From Candidatus Woesearchaeota archaeon (lineage in GTDB: Archaea > Nanobdellota > Nanobdellia > Woesearchaeales > ARS49): DNA of 32,540 nucleotides. Of this stretch, positions 23,230-30,493 are shown piece after piece (the first letter of the stretch is position 1; every line of letters begins with the position of its first letter). The stretch lies in contig JASMHM010000001.1 in assembly GCA_030750765.1 (NCBI GenBank), forward strand, positions 1-32,540, written 5' to 3'. The notes under the pieces were generated by a model. That model had not been told where the DNA came from and ran no database searches. It worked only from the letters and a program-made list of their open reading frames with translations. Position numbers and translations under genes: made by a program.

Positions 23230-25134
23230 TTAGGCTCTATTCTTGATTTCCTCATTGATCGCTTTCGCAAAAATATGTAGTGCTTGACTTTCTGACTTCC
23301 CATCTCGTAATCTCACACTTACACTTTCATCAGTTTTTTCTTTCTCTCCAACGATGAGTATATACTTTACTTTGGAGGTTTCTGCCTCAAGAATTTTCTT
23401 TTGTAAACGTTCGTTTCTGTCATCGATGCTTGCACGTACTCCTGGCAAACTGTCTGCAACGTGCTTTGCGTAGTCGTTGAACTTGTCAGAGATGGGTAAC
23501 ACTTTCACCTGTTGGGGCGCTAGCCAAGTAGGTAGCCTTCCTGCAAAGTGTTCTAATAGTATGCCTAAGAATCGTTCTGGGCTCCCTATCAATGCTCGAT
23601 GAATCATGATGGGTGTTTGTTCTTCACCTTTTTCATCTACATACTTTAGTCCGAAGCGTCCGGGCATGTTAAAGTCTAGTTGTATTGTGCTGATTTGCCA
23701 TTCTCTTCCTAAAGCATCTACTGCGATGACGTCCATCTTGGGTCCGTAGAATGCTGCTTCCCCATCCTCTGTTTCGTAATCAATCTTGCACTCATCTAGC
23801 AAATCCTTGAGTAATGCTTGGCTTTCTTCCCAAACGCTCTCATCCCCGAGATACTTTTCTTTTGCCTTAGGATCCCAGAAGGATAATCTTACCTTGTATT
23901 CCATCTTGTACACTTCTAATGCCTTTTGCACTACACCAAGAACGTTTTTGAATTCTTGTTTTATCTGATCTTTAGTACAGAAGGCATGTCCGTCATCTTG
24001 GCTAAAGCATCTTAATCTGGTTAGTCCTTGTAGTTCCCCTGGCTTTTCGTCTCGGTACAAGTTTGCAAAATCGCTTATGCGTATAGGCAGATCTTTGTAA
24101 GTTCTGAACTGGCTTGCATAAATCTGCGTGTGGTGTGGGCAGTTCATAGGCTTCAGGAAGTATTCTTCTTTGGAATAGTTGCTTTTCACGCTTAACATGT
24201 CTGCTTTGAACTTGTCATAATGTCCACTTGTTTTGAAGAGTTCTGCTTTGGTGATGTTGGGCGTGTGGACTTCTTCAAACCCAATACTCGTGTTCAACTC
24301 TCTACTGAACTGTACGATCTCATTCCTTAGTATAGTGCCGTGTGGTGTGTACAAAGGCAGTCCTGGTCCGACCATCTCAGAAAAGACGAGTAACCCCATT
24401 TCCTTTGCTAGCTTTCGATGATCGTTTTGTTTTGCTTTCTCGATCATTTCTAAGTATTCTTTCAAGAGCTTTTCTTTGGGGAAGGCTATTCCGTAGATTC
24501 TGGTGAGTTGTTGTTTCTCTGCATCCCCTTTCCAGTATGCTCCTGCAATGTTGAGTAGCTTGAATGATTTCAGAACGCTCGTGCTAGGTACGTGTGGTCC
24601 GCGGCATAAGTCTGTGAAGTCATCGCCCATCTTGTAGATGGTTAGGCCTGCTTCTTCGTGCTCGTCTGCAATCTCTGTTTTGTACGGGTTGTCAGGGAAG
24701 AGTTTTTTTACGCTTTCCTTAGGTATCGTACTTTTTGTGTAGGATAAGCTTTTGCCGGCGATCTCTTTCATCTTGACTTCTATTCGTTCTAGATCCTTTT
24801 CAGTTAGCTTGTAGTCTCCAAAGTCAAAATCGTAGTAGAAGCCGTTCTCTATGGCAGGACCTATCGTGTTTTTTGCTTTGGGAAATATTTGTTGTACTGC
24901 ATATGCTAGAACGTGTGCGGCACTGTGCCAGTACACTTCTTTTCCTTCCTTATCTCCCCATCTTACGAGTTTGAAGGTTGCGTCTTTGCTGAGCTCGTAG
25001 AACGTGTCTACTGCGTTGCCATCCACAACGCCTGCTAGGACATCTCTCAACCCTAGCTTGTCTGCTACCTGTTGGACAGTGGTTCCTTTAGGATAATCCT
25101 TCACTGAACCGTCTGGCAAGGTGAGCTTGACCAT
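23230..25134 (-). CDS. thrS: Threonyl-tRNA synthetase (bacterial/eukaryal type)
   Basis: 634 residues from the ATG at 25134. Domain order: TGS domain (1-60, starting VKLTLPDGSVKDYPKGTTV), the editing domain with zinc-type residues H70-x3-H74 and C177-x3-H181, the class II catalytic core with zinc ligand region MNCPHH (330-335), IGSPERFLGILLEHFAG near the end, and the anticodon-binding domain. This is the bacterial/eukaryal architecture and not the euryarchaeal form with a D-aminoacyl deacylase-like editing domain. The start is set by a strong Shine-Dalgarno (GGAGGAGT on the minus strand, 25141-25148). TATA boxes lie at 25158-25168 and 25217-25224. Upstream in-frame starts would add an unrelated 27-residue segment. 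Confidence 0.95.
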   Translation of the reverse strand: MVKLTLPDGSVKDYPKGTTVQQVADKLGLRDVLAGVVDGNAVDTFYELSKDATFKLVRWGDKEGKEVYWHSAAHVLAYAVQQIFPKAKNTIGPAIENGFYYDFDFGDYKLTEKDLERIEVKMKEIAGKSLSYTKSTIPKESVKKLFPDNPYKTEIADEHEEAGLTIYKMGDDFTDLCRGPHVPSTSVLKSFKLLNIAGAYWKGDAEKQQLTRIYGIAFPKEKLLKEYLEMIEKAKQNDHRKLAKEMGLLVFSEMVGPGLPLYTPHGTILRNEIVQFSRELNTSIGFEEVHTPNITKAELFKTSGHYDKFKADMLSVKSNYSKEEYFLKPMNCPHHTQIYASQFRTYKDLPIRISDFANLYRDEKPGELQGLTRLRCFSQDDGHAFCTKDQIKQEFKNVLGVVQKALEVYKMEYKVRLSFWDPKAKEKYLGDESVWEESQALLKDLLDECKIDYETEDGEAAFYGPKMDVIAVDALGREWQISTIQLDFNMPGRFGLKYVDEKGEEQTPIMIHRALIGSPERFLGILLEHFAGRLPTWLAPQQVKVLPISDKFNDYAKHVADSLPGVRASIDDRNERLQKKILEAETSKVKYILIVGEKEKTDESVSVRLRDGKSESQALHIFAKAINEEIKNRA

Positions 25135-25216
25135 GGGTGCACTCCTCCTTGCAGAGCTTATATACTTTACCCCGTTTAGAAGTACTCCTTTTAAGAGACA
25201 ACAAAAACGATACATT

Positions 25217-25240
25217 TATAAAGGTAAAATCCCCTTTATA
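25217..25240. promoter_or_regulatory. Mirror-image divergent TATA boxes of thrS and the lysozyme-fold gene
   Basis: TATAAAGG (25217-25224) and CCTTTATA (25233-25240) form a perfect inverted repeat with an 8-nt spacer. The right arm is the plus-strand TATA box about 26 nt before the GTG at 25263. The left arm reads as the same box on the minus strand, directed at thrS. Confidence 0.6.
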
Positions 25241-25262
25241 GTATGTATTCTAGGGGAATAAA

Positions 25263-26111
25263 GTGAAAAAACAACGATTATTTGCAGGCCTTTTCTTGGG
25301 CTCTAGCCTACTAGCGCTAGCAGCTACAAAGATGTTGGAGTTCCGCACAGAAGCACCAAGGCCCGTAGCAGTGGCAGCACAACAACTTACTTTTCTTCCT
25401 GCAGCAGAAGCTGCACCCGCAATACACAAGGAAAGTTCTTCACCACCTGAAGCAACACCTGTTCCACCACCCCAAACACTGCCTACCTACAAACATCCCA
25501 AACTCGGAGACTTTACCCCAGACACCTTCCAGCAACACGACGCATACATCATCGAACGCACAGAATTTTGGAACAACCACCTACGAACTCGAATTAAAGG
25601 ATACACAGACCTACAGCCAGAGCTTATCAAAAAGATGATGCTAGCAGAAAGCGGCGGAAGCCCTTCCATGTTCCGAACAGACCCGCTAAGCGTGGCCCAT
25701 GATGGCGATACAGCACTAGAAGACTTAGTCAAGGGCGACATCCGTTTGGTAGGAACAGAAGTGCTGAGCGAGATGCAAAAAAATTACAAGAACATAACAC
25801 CCATACCGTTCACTCGCGTCAAGAACAAGAAAGGAAAAGTCGTGCGTGCCTATTGGGATCTGGCCAAAGCAAAAAGGACCGCGAAAGCAAAGAATAAGCA
25901 AGTTATAACCGCACGAGAAAGCATAGATTTAGGAATTCTGTACCTAGCATGCAAAAAACGCCCCATTTTTGGCGTCAATAAAGGACCCAACGGCGAATGG
26001 CTTGACTGGTTCGTGAAATCGTACCGCACACCAATGCAGGGCGCGGTAAAGTACAACGGTGGCGGAGATAGCAAGTATCAAGCCAAATTAGAAGCTTTTG
26101 TCGCGCAATAA
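25263..26111 (+). CDS. Exported lysozyme-fold (lytic transglycosylase-like) protein
   Basis: 282 residues. A signal peptide or signal anchor (about 5-22) follows MKKQR. Residues 30-75 are a Pro/Ala-rich linker, so the rest should lie outside the cell. The folded part has the order of the lysozyme/SLT superfamily: LIKKMMLAESGG with catalytic-type E129, a helix ESIDLGILYLACKK (219-232), and AVKYNGGGDSKY (261-272), similar to the YNaG motif. Members cleave peptidoglycan, which archaea lack, so the target may be a bacterial wall, pseudomurein or another polymer. The start is GTG with a TATA box about 26 nt upstream. It shares a compact divergent promoter with thrS. Confidence 0.7.
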   Translation: MKKQRLFAGLFLGSSLLALAATKMLEFRTEAPRPVAVAAQQLTFLPAAEAAPAIHKESSSPPEATPVPPPQTLPTYKHPKLGDFTPDTFQQHDAYIIERTEFWNNHLRTRIKGYTDLQPELIKKMMLAESGGSPSMFRTDPLSVAHDGDTALEDLVKGDIRLVGTEVLSEMQKNYKNITPIPFTRVKNKKGKVVRAYWDLAKAKRTAKAKNKQVITARESIDLGILYLACKKRPIFGVNKGPNGEWLDWFVKSYRTPMQGAVKYNGGGDSKYQAKLEAFVAQ

Positions 26112-26112
26112 C

Positions 26113-26862
26113 CTATCTACTAACAAATCCGTTAGCTTGCAATTCTTCAAGAATCTCCATAGGAAGCGAATCCATGAGATCCCCATGCTGCTCACGAGGC
26201 GTTTGGCCCAGTTGGGTCAGTGCTTGTTGCGCTTGAGGACTCATGCGTGCCGCACGTTGTTTCATTTCCGCGCTCTGTTCTGGAGAAGGCTGCCGAGGCC
26301 CTGCAGGCTGTTGAGCTGGAGCAGGAGTACGCGGTGTAGGAGCAGGAGCACTAGGTGTTGGAGCAGTAGTGGAACCACTAGAGGTAGTCTTCTCCCCTTT
26401 CACTAAGAAGATAATAACGCCCACCATGATGATGGCTAGTAGTGCAGACATCACGAAAGGTGCGGTGACGAAGTTCAACAACCTTCCGGGCTTGAAAATG
26501 GTACTAAGAACAACAGCAAGGATGACGCCGATAACCGCCACCAAAATAACGTGCCAGTACCATTTTTTCTTGTCAATCTTGATACCTGATACACCAAAGA
26601 TCATCACCACAAACAACAACACTATGACAACGATGCTCATCCACGCCACGATGGTGTTCAACTGCTCTACCAACTGTAAACTAGCAACGACAAACATGCC
26701 AATCACGAAGGCCACCATGGCATTCAAGTTTTTACGATCAGAAAGCACCTTGGTCTGGTGCAGTATACCATATACAATAGCGAAAACTAGCACAAAAGGT
26801 AATAACACCGTGACAAAACCTATTCTTTCCAGGATTACTGCCAGGCTCGTAAACATCGCCAT
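26113..26862 (-). CDS. Multi-pass membrane protein with proline-rich tail
   Basis: 249 residues. About five hydrophobic segments (roughly 7-30, 47-65, 70-90, 102-120 and 132-154) are followed by a low-complexity tail rich in Pro, Ala, Ser and Thr (about 158-200) and a helical C-terminus (MSPQAQQALTQLGQ and MEILEELQANGF). No family is recognised. The tail may reach partner proteins. A minus-strand TATA box (ttaatatagg, about 26884-26893) is 26 nt before the ATG; the ATG two codons later is an alternative. It faces the lysozyme-fold gene with a 1-nt gap. Function is unknown. Confidence 0.75.
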   Translation of the reverse strand: MAMFTSLAVILERIGFVTVLLPFVLVFAIVYGILHQTKVLSDRKNLNAMVAFVIGMFVVASLQLVEQLNTIVAWMSIVVIVLLFVVMIFGVSGIKIDKKKWYWHVILVAVIGVILAVVLSTIFKPGRLLNFVTAPFVMSALLAIIMVGVIIFLVKGEKTTSSGSTTAPTPSAPAPTPRTPAPAQQPAGPRQPSPEQSAEMKQRAARMSPQAQQALTQLGQTPREQHGDLMDSLPMEILEELQANGFVSR

Positions 26863-26945
26863 AGTCAGTTGAGAATGCTACCCCCTATATTAATTGTGAT
26901 GCCAAAACACACAAATATTAAATACACTAATCCTCTCAAAGGAGC

Positions 26946-27521
26946 ATGCTTCAAACAGTTCGTTTCAGATCCCCGGAAAAGGGATTCTTAGAAACAGAAG
27001 TAGATTTAGACGAAAACAGCACCCCATCTACTGTGTCTAGACTGTTTAAAACCGCACAAGACAGGAGTGAAGGAGTATATCCCTCAGTGACCCACGAGGG
27101 CACAACGTTATACACTGGCAGCCCTACCTGGGGAAGAAAATCATGTGCGAATCCTTTTGTTTGGGCAACACGCATGTACCACAACTTAAGAAAACACACC
27201 CTACGAATACAAAACGGGAAAGTCTTTTGTCCAGGAGTAGAAATCCCAAGCTCTGCCATTTCCCAATCGCAGATCGACCACGCAAAACCACTACCTTTGT
27301 CTTTGAGTTGGCGAGCCCTTTTGCAGATAGGAATACTGTGCACCAACACAGCGAAAAGAGCGGTTGGACAGAAGGAGATTGTCAATTTCGCCGATCCAGA
27401 AGGAACGTTCTTCGGGTCTATATACCGACGTGGACAAGGCCACTATGCGACCATTCACGGCAGCGGAGAAAATGGCGTCCTTCTAGGCTGCCAAGTCGTC
27501 AGCCACATCACACAAGTATGA
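26946..27521 (+). CDS. Hypothetical protein
   Basis: 191 residues, soluble, with no recognised family. The sequence is mixed alpha/beta with several cysteines spread through it (residues 62, 95, 152, 180) but no close pairs, and a glycine-rich C-terminal part (GSIYRRGQGHYATIHGSGENGVLLG). A TATA box (atattaaatac, 26915-26925) lies about 26 nt before the ATG, so it is leaderless. Seventy-seven bases separate it from the next operon, which has its own promoter. Confidence 0.68.
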   Translation: MLQTVRFRSPEKGFLETEVDLDENSTPSTVSRLFKTAQDRSEGVYPSVTHEGTTLYTGSPTWGRKSCANPFVWATRMYHNLRKHTLRIQNGKVFCPGVEIPSSAISQSQIDHAKPLPLSLSWRALLQIGILCTNTAKRAVGQKEIVNFADPEGTFFGSIYRRGQGHYATIHGSGENGVLLGCQVVSHITQV

Positions 27522-27537
27522 CATTTTGGTCACACCA

Positions 27538-27593
27538 TCTTTATAAGGGAACTTTCACTGTATAGAGTATATGACTTTACGGTCACAGAGGTG
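27538..27593 (+). promoter_or_regulatory. Promoter and Shine-Dalgarno of the protease/NTase-HEPN operon
   Basis: ctttataagg (about 27538-27547) is the better-placed TATA box, about 56 nt before the ATG at 27599. A second A/T-rich element (tatagagtatatg) lies at 27560-27572. The leader carries gaggtg (about 27588-27593) as ribosome binding site. Confidence 0.5.
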
Positions 27594-27598
27594 TAACC

Positions 27599-27820
27599 AT
27601 GGCAAAAGAAGAAATATCAAAAGAAGAACAAGTAGGATTTCATAAAGGAAGTTTGAGCACGTTAGCTAAAGAAAGACAAGAATTAGCAAGATTATTGCAA
27701 ATAGTAGAGACATTAATGACCAGCCACATAAAAGCACTAAAAGATCTAGGCATCGACCTAGAAGCAGAGGCAAAAAAGGCTGAGAAGAAGCCAAAAGCCA
27801 AGTTGGAGGACCAACTTTGA
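27599..27820 (+). CDS. Small helical protein, first gene of the protease/NTase-HEPN operon
   Basis: 73 residues forming one or two long amphipathic helices: EEQVGFHKGSLSTLAKERQELARLLQI and then LMTSHIKALKDLGIDL, followed by a Lys/Ala-rich tail. It has no signal peptide and no enzyme motif and is probably a coiled-coil adaptor or dimer. The next gene starts at a TTG that overlaps this stop (TTGA), with a Shine-Dalgarno GGAGGA (27805-27810) inside this gene, so the proteins should be made together and may interact. I do not recognise a named family. Confidence 0.75.
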   Translation: MAKEEISKEEQVGFHKGSLSTLAKERQELARLLQIVETLMTSHIKALKDLGIDLEAEAKKAEKKPKAKLEDQL

Positions 27821-28557
27821 GTTATCAAGGCGGCTGTGGATACAGTCAGCCCAGTATGAGCTACATGTCAGCAGCTCCGCAAGGAGCCATGTACTCATCT
27901 AGCTATCAGCCTAGTGCTGACAGCACGTACATGACCAACTTGACCATGGAAGAGCCAAGCGTCCTGTACTTCTCCCCTGCGGAGTTTTTAGACCCTACAC
28001 GACCGCCTGTAGAAAACATAACTGAGGAAAACAAGGGCGCAGTCATGAGCATTATTAGGGAAACCTTCCAACACAGAACAGGAGAAGACTTCCCAGAAAA
28101 CAAGATCATCATCAGTATCGGAAGTAAAGAAACACTGAAAGAATGGCACAACGTAGCCGGAGGAGCATGGAGCGAAGGCATCCAAGGATTTGCGTTGAAC
28201 AGCAACAACAACCAACCTCACAGAATATTCGTGAAGGAAGGACCTAAAGATCAGATGTTGCTCACGTTAGGGCACGAGATCGGCCACGTCATGACACCCA
28301 CGCTAGAAAACGAACACGACGAGGAAGCAAAAGCCTTCGCATTCAGCATAGCATGGATGCAAACCATCATAGAACACGACATAGCAGGCTTAAGTTCGTT
28401 CTTGAACCCACAACCCGCCATGAACGGCCTACACAATGTAGCGTATGGATTCGTGCAAACATTGATACAAAACGGTAAGACAGCGATGCAAGCGTTCGTC
28501 GACATCGTCAACAAGACAGCATCTTGCAAACAACAACCCGAGGTAATCACAATATGA
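27817..28557 (+). CDS. Putative HExxH zinc metallopeptidase
   Basis: 246 residues from a TTG start. The N-terminal 45 residues are low complexity, rich in Ser, Tyr, Met, Gln and Gly. The zinc helix LTLGHEIGHVMTP (149-161) carries HExxH at 153-157, and a second acidic helix ENEHDEEAKAFAFSIAW (164-180) offers a glutamate (E169 or E170) as third ligand, as in gluzincins. No signal peptide is present, so it is probably cytoplasmic. The TTG is supported by GGAGGA 6 nt upstream and the 4-nt overlap with the preceding gene; M14 is a fallback. The next gene's ATG overlaps this stop (ATGA). Substrate and peptidase family are unknown. Confidence 0.78.
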   Translation: MSYQGGCGYSQPSMSYMSAAPQGAMYSSSYQPSADSTYMTNLTMEEPSVLYFSPAEFLDPTRPPVENITEENKGAVMSIIRETFQHRTGEDFPENKIIISIGSKETLKEWHNVAGGAWSEGIQGFALNSNNNQPHRIFVKEGPKDQMLLTLGHEIGHVMTPTLENEHDEEAKAFAFSIAWMQTIIEHDIAGLSSFLNPQPAMNGLHNVAYGFVQTLIQNGKTAMQAFVDIVNKTASCKQQPEVITI

Positions 28558-30395
28558 AAGAACAACCTATGCCAGGCCCAATGCCTGGACCCATGCCTGG
28601 CCCAATGCCAGCCGGCCCGCAACCTATGCGAATGCCACCAGAAGTACAAGAAAAATTCAAAAAGCTACAAAAAAGACTGGACAAGTTCAAAGACGTTCTA
28701 GTTAAGAAGTTCGGAGACTTAGTAATAGGATTAGCATTACTACCGCCTCCCAAACCCCAACCAGGAAGAGAGATTCCTCCTGAACAAAAAGACAAACACC
28801 ACGTTTTAGTGCTGTTGGACGAAACAAAATCAAAGATAGACCCAAGAGACTTCCAAGTCAAAGTGTTTGACGCCATCGACAAGGTAGCCAAAGACACCGA
28901 TGATGAATTGTTACCACAATCATTGCTCTTACGAGAGTTGTGGCAGAACTGTTACGACGGAAAGACAGAATTACTAGAATTGATCGCTATGGGCGCGCCC
29001 ATCTACGATAAAGGAATGTTGAACGCAATCCGCATCGCAGAAGTGCACAAACGCATGGCACTAGAAAAGTTCGAACGCTACATCGTAGCCTACGTACTAG
29101 CCGGATCGTTAGTCCAAGGCAAAGCAACACCTGCGTCTGACATCGATGTCTTCATCGTCGTAGACGATACTGACGTCAAGAAAATGACGCGATGGGAGTT
29201 ACGTGACAAACTACGCAACATAATCATAACCATGGGAATGCAAGCTGCAGAAATGACAGGAGTGAAGAACAAGCTCAACGTCCAAGTCTACATCTTGACA
29301 GACTTCTGGGAAAGCATCAAAGAAGCAAACCCCGTCATCTTCACCTTCTTACGAGATGGCGTACCCTTCTTTGACAGAGGCATCTTCATGCCATGGAAGT
29401 TGCTATTGAAAATGGGAAGGGTCAAACCCTCCCCAGAAGCGATAGACACGTACATGAGCAGCGGAGAACAATCCTTAGACAGAGTCAGGACACGATTGAA
29501 AGAGATCGGTATCGAAGATTTCTTCTGGAGCATCCTCACACCAAGTCAGGCAAGCCTGATGTTGTACGGTTTGCCACCACCAACACCAAAGGACACGCCC
29601 ACTCTAATGAGAGAGATCTTCGTCGACAAAGAAAAGATTCTTTCTGACAAAGACGTCCAAACACTAGAAATGGTCATCAAGACCAGAAAAGATCTAGAAC
29701 ACGGCGAAAAGAAAGAAGTGACGGGAACAGAGATTGACACCATGCTCACTAACTGCCGTTCGTACCTAGAAAAGATACGAGGATTGTTTGGCAGCATTGA
29801 AAAGCTCAAAGAAAAGGAAAGTATCGGCACGATACATGACGATGTTATAACAACAGTGAGAGACATCCTCAAGCAACAAGGTCAAGATCGCGTCAAAGAA
29901 GATGAGATCGTGGAATGCTTTGAACACCACTTAATCAACACAGGAAAGATTCCTGTCAACCAGTTCAGAAGCCTCCAAGAATTGATCAAGGCTAACAAGA
30001 ACTACGAAGGCATGAACCAAGTCCAAGTGACGAAAGTCAGGAAAACAAGCTTTGATCTCCACCGACACCTGGTAGAGTTCTTGCAACGAGGACGAGGAGA
30101 AGAGTTAGAACGCGCCACCGTAATGGTAAAGCACGGCTCTAAGTACGCCAAAGTGATACTCTTAGGTAGCACCGCGTACATCTTCCACGACATCGACAAC
30201 CAAGAAGGCGAGTTCAGCAAGGCCAGCATCAAGAACGATGGCGGTCTTGGCACCACAGAAAAGGCAGGGCTAGAAGAATACGAAAAGAGTTTGGCAAAAG
30301 TAGCCATCCCAGAAAAGGTATTCCTCAAAGCACCCCTATTCGAAGGTTTGGAACGCATCTTTGGCAAGGACATCGAAGTCCAAGTGAAGAGCTAA
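28554..30395 (+). CDS. Nucleotidyltransferase-HEPN fusion protein
   Basis: 613 residues from the ATG at 28554. Residues 5-28 are a Pro-Met-Gly repeat. A helical region (30-175) precedes a polymerase-beta-type nucleotidyltransferase domain with LAGSLVQGKATPASDIDVFIV (G184-S185-x10-D196-x-D198). The usual third carboxylate strand reads NVQVYIL, so that acid may be missing. Residues about 300-390 resemble a HEPN domain, with SQASLMLYGLPPPTPK and R378-x4-H383 (RKDLEH). A 200-residue C-terminal part is unassigned. MNT and HEPN proteins usually form two-gene toxin-antitoxin systems; here both signatures are in one chain. The ATG overlaps the protease stop, with GAGGT 9 nt upstream. No membrane segment is seen. 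Confidence 0.78.
   Translation: MKEQPMPGPMPGPMPGPMPAGPQPMRMPPEVQEKFKKLQKRLDKFKDVLVKKFGDLVIGLALLPPPKPQPGREIPPEQKDKHHVLVLLDETKSKIDPRDFQVKVFDAIDKVAKDTDDELLPQSLLLRELWQNCYDGKTELLELIAMGAPIYDKGMLNAIRIAEVHKRMALEKFERYIVAYVLAGSLVQGKATPASDIDVFIVVDDTDVKKMTRWELRDKLRNIIITMGMQAAEMTGVKNKLNVQVYILTDFWESIKEANPVIFTFLRDGVPFFDRGIFMPWKLLLKMGRVKPSPEAIDTYMSSGEQSLDRVRTRLKEIGIEDFFWSILTPSQASLMLYGLPPPTPKDTPTLMREIFVDKEKILSDKDVQTLEMVIKTRKDLEHGEKKEVTGTEIDTMLTNCRSYLEKIRGLFGSIEKLKEKESIGTIHDDVITTVRDILKQQGQDRVKEDEIVECFEHHLINTGKIPVNQFRSLQELIKANKNYEGMNQVQVTKVRKTSFDLHRHLVEFLQRGRGEELERATVMVKHGSKYAKVILLGSTAYIFHDIDNQEGEFSKASIKNDGGLGTTEKAGLEEYEKSLAKVAIPEKVFLKAPLFEGLERIFGKDIEVQVKS
28569..28616 (+). repeat. 12-nt tandem repeat coding Met-Pro-Gly-Pro
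   Basis: Three near-identical 12-nt units (atgcctggaccc-like) and a partial fourth encode repeated Met-Pro-Gly-Pro at the N-terminus of the NTase-HEPN protein. Such arrays can change copy number by slippage without breaking the frame. Confidence 0.75.
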
Positions 30396-30412
30396 TTCTT
30401 TTTTTACTTTTA
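30396..30412 (+). terminator. T-rich terminator of the operon
   Basis: ttctttttttactttt directly follows the stop codon of the NTase-HEPN gene. Oligo-T runs end transcription in archaea, so this probably closes the three-gene unit. Confidence 0.6.
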
Positions 30413-30427
30413 AATAGTCATGACTGC

Positions 30428-30454
30428 GGTAGAGTAACTACCCATTATATATCT
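30428..30454 (+). promoter_or_regulatory. TATA box with adjacent hairpin-type palindrome
   Basis: GGTAG-AGTAA-CTACC (30428-30442) is a perfect 5-bp inverted repeat just before attatatatc (30445-30454), a TATA box about 45 nt upstream of the ATG at 30494. It could be an activator or repressor site, or chance. A weak Shine-Dalgarno (aaagg) precedes the ATG. Confidence 0.35.
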
Positions 30455-30493
30455 GAATTTTTGCTTCCATCCGTATAGAGGACACTGTAAAGG

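Noticed and set aside
25135-25215. N-terminal extension of ThrRS from an upstream ATG
   Set aside because: The extra 27 residues do not match the family, and the strong Shine-Dalgarno and TATA box lie within this stretch.
30120-30230. Second GS...DID-like pattern near the C-terminus of the NTase-HEPN protein
   Set aside because: Spacing does not fit GSx10DxD, and the surrounding strands look like an ordinary beta hairpin.
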